Positions 5,357-7,866 of a stretch of 7,866 nt of DNA are shown piece by piece. How positions within the stretch are numbered: the stretch's first letter is position 1; each line of letters starts with the position of its first letter. This DNA comes from Bacillota bacterium (GTDB lineage Bacteria; Bacillota; Clostridia; Christensenellales; Borkfalkiaceae). The notes below the pieces were generated by a model. That model was not told the origin of the DNA. It ran no database searches and saw nothing but the letters and a program-made list of their open reading frames with translations. The stretch covers positions 1 to 7,866 of the forward strand of contig QAKE01000075.1 of assembly GCA_003343995.1 (NCBI GenBank), written 5' to 3'. A program made the translations under genes and the position numbers.

Positions 5357-6361
5357 ATGGACGGAAAGAAGGTTATTTTAAGCGGGATACAGCCCAGCGG
5401 TATTCTTACGATCGGCAATTATCTCGGCGCGATTAAAAATTGGGGCGTGATGCAGGACGAATACGACTGCTTGTTTATGCTCGCGGACCTTCATACCCTC
5501 ACGGTCAAACAGGAGCCCGCGCGCCTTCGCGCGAATACCTACGAGCTGACCGCGCTTTATCTCGCCTGCGGGCTCGATCCGCAAAAATCCGTGTTGTTTT
5601 TGCAGTCGCACGTGCCCGCGCATACGGAGCTTACGTGGATTTTAAATACCGTCGCCTACCCCGGCGAACTCTCCCGCATGACGCAGTTCAAGGATAAGAG
5701 TTTGAAACATGCCGATAATATCAATATGGGCTTGATGGATTATCCCGTTCTGATGGCGGCGGACATCCTCCTTTATCAGGCGGACGTCGTGCCCATCGGC
5801 GCGGACCAGAAACAGCACCTCGAACTCACGCGCGATCTGGCGGTTCGTTTCAACAACCGTTACAGCGAAACCTTCAAAGTGCCCGAGGCGTACATCGGCA
5901 AGGTGGGGGCGAAGATTTATTCTTTGCAGGAACCGGATCGCAAGATGAGCAAATCCGACGAGAACGTCAACGGATTTATCTCCATGGACGACGATACCGA
6001 TACGATCATGCGCAAGTTTAAGCGCGCGGTGACCGACAGCGGCAGCGAGGTGCGCTGCGCTCCCGATAAGGCGGGCGTAACCAACCTCATCAATATATAT
6101 TCCCTTTTCGCCGGCAAAACGGTGGCGGAAACGGAAAAGGAATTCGAAAACGTCGGTTACGCCGATTTTAAGCTCCGCGTGGGCGAGGCGGTGGCGGCGG
6201 GCATCGAGCCCATCCGCAAGGAGAAAAACCGCCTGCTTTCCGATAAAGGCTATATCGACAAACTGCTTTCCGAGGGGGCGGAACGGGCGAGTGCCGCGGC
6301 GTATAAAACGCTGCGCAAGGTTTATAAAAAGGTCGGCTTGCTGCCGAGGGTGAAAATTTAA
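5357..6361 (+). CDS. trpS: Tryptophanyl-tRNA synthetase
   Basis: Class I aminoacyl-tRNA synthetase that charges tRNA-Trp with tryptophan using ATP, in the cytosol. The 334-residue length is normal for bacterial TrpRS. The N terminus ILSGIQPSGILTIGNYLGAI (7-26) carries the HIGH-equivalent motif as TIGN (18-21). LADLHTLT (42-49), YPVLMAADILLYQAD (129-143) and GADQKQHLELTRD (148-160) form the tryptophan and adenylate pocket. KMSKS (196-200) is intact, and the C-terminal helical anticodon-recognition domain ends in VGLLPRVKI. The ribosome binding site GGAGAG is eight bases before the ATG. The stop codon TAA shares its last A with the ATG of the next gene, so trpS heads a probable operon with the DUF5685-type and J-domain-like genes. 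Confidence 0.98.
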   Translation: MDGKKVILSGIQPSGILTIGNYLGAIKNWGVMQDEYDCLFMLADLHTLTVKQEPARLRANTYELTALYLACGLDPQKSVLFLQSHVPAHTELTWILNTVAYPGELSRMTQFKDKSLKHADNINMGLMDYPVLMAADILLYQADVVPIGADQKQHLELTRDLAVRFNNRYSETFKVPEAYIGKVGAKIYSLQEPDRKMSKSDENVNGFISMDDDTDTIMRKFKRAVTDSGSEVRCAPDKAGVTNLINIYSLFAGKTVAETEKEFENVGYADFKLRVGEAVAAGIEPIRKEKNRLLSDKGYIDKLLSEGAERASAAAYKTLRKVYKKVGLLPRVKI

Positions 6362-7233
6362 TGTTCGGATATATCAGAACCGATCTGCCAAACCTCTATA
6401 TCAAGGATTCCGTGCTCTATAAGGCGCTTTACTGCGGTCTGTGCAAAAGCATCGGCGGCAAATGCGGTCAGTGCGGCAGGTTTACGCTCAATTACGATTT
6501 AACGTTTTTATCCGCGCTTTTCCATAACCTTTTGGATATCGACGTGGAAATCAAGCAAGAGCGCTGCGTTTTGCATTGGATCATCCGCCGTCCCGTGGCG
6601 AAAAACGACGCGCTTACCGAGCGCATAGGGTGTTTGAACGTCATCATGGCGCACTATAAACTTGCGGACGACATCGCGGACGAACACCGCGGCAGGGGCA
6701 AGAGCGCGCTCATTAAAAAAGCCTATAAACGCGCGAAGGCGAGCGAGCCGAAACTCGACGAAATCGTCAAGAGAAATTACGCGGCGCTCGTCGAATACGA
6801 AAAGAAAAACGGCGACAGCATCGATGTCGCCGCCGATTCCTTCGGCAATATGGTCAGGGAAATTTCCGCGGAGCTGCTCGGCGAAAAGAGCTGCGTGCAA
6901 ACGGAAAATTTAAGTTACAATCTCGGCAAATGGATTTATCTGATCGACGCGCTCGACGATTTCGACAAGGACAAAAAGAAAAAACGCTTTAATCCCTTCG
7001 TCAACGCTTATTCCGACGCCGCCGATAAAAAGGAGCTTTGCGCGAAATACGAAAAGGAGCTCGAATATATCTTCGGCACGCTGTTGCAGTCCGTCGCCGA
7101 AGAGGGACGATCGCTCCGCTACGCCTTCAACCACGACCTGACGGATAATATTTTATTCCGCGGCTTGGGGGTGAAAACCAAACAGGTCATGCAGCCCTGC
7201 ACGGGGAAAAAGTGTCGGGACTACAAACTATAA
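6361..7233 (+). CDS. DUF5685-type protein with two Asp-rich motifs
   Basis: A 290-residue protein of unknown function, matching the DUF5685 pattern as I remember it (N terminus MFGYIRTDLP, then LYKALYCGLCKSIG). It is predicted helical and soluble, with no signal peptide. Visible marks: cysteines C25, C28, C35 and C38 in a CxxC-x6-CxxC arrangement, C69xxH72, and a C-terminal pair C280/C285. The first Asp-rich motif is YKLADDIADE (99-108), the second YLIDALDDFDKD (193-204), followed by RFNPF (209-213). Two such motifs on helices roughly 90 residues apart resemble the diphosphate/Mg-binding motifs of squalene/phytoene-type class I isoprenoid synthases. That is pattern inference, not an established function. 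The start is fixed by the one-base overlap with the trpS stop (TAATG), implying translational coupling. The J-domain-like gene follows after 10 bases. Confidence 0.85.
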   Translation: MFGYIRTDLPNLYIKDSVLYKALYCGLCKSIGGKCGQCGRFTLNYDLTFLSALFHNLLDIDVEIKQERCVLHWIIRRPVAKNDALTERIGCLNVIMAHYKLADDIADEHRGRGKSALIKKAYKRAKASEPKLDEIVKRNYAALVEYEKKNGDSIDVAADSFGNMVREISAELLGEKSCVQTENLSYNLGKWIYLIDALDDFDKDKKKKRFNPFVNAYSDAADKKELCAKYEKELEYIFGTLLQSVAEEGRSLRYAFNHDLTDNILFRGLGVKTKQVMQPCTGKKCRDYKL

Positions 7234-7243
7234 GGAGAAGGAA

Positions 7244-7849
7244 ATGCAGGAAAATTACAGAATTTTGGGCATCGGCGAAAACGCGAGCGACGAGGAAGTC
7301 GAGCAGGCGTATAAAACGCTGAAGGCCAAATACCGCGAAGAGCGGTTTATGGAAGGGGAAGTCGGCAACGCCGCGGCGAAAAAGCTTACGCAGGTGGAAA
7401 CGGCTTACGCGGAAATCAAATCGGCGCGCGAGCAGACGAAAAACGCGGAAACGCACGATTACGATTTCAGCGAGGTAGAGGAGTGTCTGAAAAACGACAA
7501 TATCGCCGCCGCGCAGGAAAAACTCGATAATTACAACGACAGAAACGCCGAATGGCATTATCTGCAATCGGTGGTGTTCTACAAGAAGAATTGGACGAAC
7601 GAAAGCAAAAAACAGCTGGAAATCGCCATGAACATGGATCCGACCAACAAAAAATACAGCACGGCGTACACCAAGCTCAAGGAAAAAATCGAATTTACCG
7701 AAAAGCAATTCAAATCGGGCAACGCCGATTTCGGCAATCAACAGCCCGCGGGCGAAAAGCAGATGGGGGGCGACGCGTGCGGTTCGATGATGAATTTCTG
7801 CACCACCCTGTGCTGCATGGATATGCTTTGCAGCTGCTGCTGCAGATAA
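7244..7849 (+). CDS. J-domain-like protein without HPD, with TPR-like region and Cys-rich tail
   Basis: A 201-residue protein in three parts. Residues 3-60 resemble a J domain: NYRILGIGENASDEEVEQAY matches helices I-II and ETAYAEI (52-58) matches helix III. The catalytic HPD is absent, the loop reading YREERFMEGEVG (30-41), so stimulation of DnaK is unlikely. Residues 76-150 look like paired TPR helices (DNIAAAQEKLDNYN, WHYLQSVVFYKKNW, AMNMDPTNKKY). The tail (179-200) holds eight cysteines, ending CSCCCR, which could bind metal, form disulfides or be modified. AAGGAG (7232-7237) overlaps the stop of the DUF5685-type gene, ten bases away. I recall this gene pair as recurrent in Clostridia, which would suggest a shared function. 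Function unknown; the tail distinguishes it from housekeeping DnaJ. Confidence 0.8.
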   Translation: MQENYRILGIGENASDEEVEQAYKTLKAKYREERFMEGEVGNAAAKKLTQVETAYAEIKSAREQTKNAETHDYDFSEVEECLKNDNIAAAQEKLDNYNDRNAEWHYLQSVVFYKKNWTNESKKQLEIAMNMDPTNKKYSTAYTKLKEKIEFTEKQFKSGNADFGNQQPAGEKQMGGDACGSMMNFCTTLCCMDMLCSCCCR

Positions 7850-7850
7850 C

Positions 7851-7866
7851 ATGAAAAGCCGCGTTA
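7851..7866 (+). CDS. Possible start of a further operon gene (5 codons visible)
   Basis: An ATG one base after the J-domain-like gene's stop opens MKSRV to the window edge. No clear ribosome binding site precedes it, so it would rely on coupling with the upstream gene. Too short to identify, and it could be chance. Confidence 0.25.

Noticed and set aside
7187..7852. A 221-codon minus-strand open frame opposite the J-domain-like gene
   Set aside because: Antisense shadow: hydrophobic, Phe/Val-rich translation of the reverse complement of a Lys/Glu-rich gene, with no family resemblance and no minus-strand promoter.

Overview
The window looks like a chromosomal segment of a Clostridia-type Bacillota, probably a gut commensal lineage. 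This rests on G+C slightly above 50 %, consensus-like SigA promoters with 17-18 bp spacers, GGAGG-type ribosome binding sites, short U-tailed intrinsic terminators, and the pairing of a DUF5685-type gene with a J-domain-like gene, an arrangement I associate with Clostridia. The lineage is an inference from style and gene content. No phage, transposon, CRISPR array, rRNA or tRNA was seen.

Layout. Positions 1-790 (minus strand) hold the first 263 codons of a UDP-galactopyranose mutase (glf) with its own promoter; the 3' end is outside the window. Positions 880-1731 (minus) hold an AraC-family regulator. It is divergent, across a 146 bp intergenic region, from a GH109-like Gfo/Idh/MocA protein at 1878-3113 (plus). 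Back-to-back promoters and a 21-bp-spaced direct repeat between them suggest that the regulator controls this carbohydrate gene. Next, on the plus strand, come a 135-residue P-loop NTPase (3294-3701) with a structured leader and a strong terminator, threonine synthase (thrC, 3783-5261) with its terminator, and a probable three-gene operon: tryptophanyl-tRNA synthetase (trpS, 5357-6361), a DUF5685-type protein (6361-7233) and a J-domain-like, TPR-like protein with a Cys-rich tail (7244-7849). A possible further gene starts at 7851.

How the parts fit. thrC and trpS are housekeeping genes, each with a compact promoter embedded in the upstream terminator and no room for a T-box leader. glf supplies UDP-galactofuranose for surface glycans. 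The regulator/GH109-like pair is a small sugar-responsive module. The least explained part is the 3' end. The DUF5685-type protein carries two Asp-rich motifs resembling those of class I isoprenoid (squalene/phytoene-type) synthases, and its partner is a J-domain derivative lacking HPD and ending in eight cysteines within 22 residues. If there is an undescribed system here, this pair is the best candidate. A second, smaller candidate is the single-gene P-loop NTPase with its own promoter, operator-like dyad, 5' hairpin and terminator.
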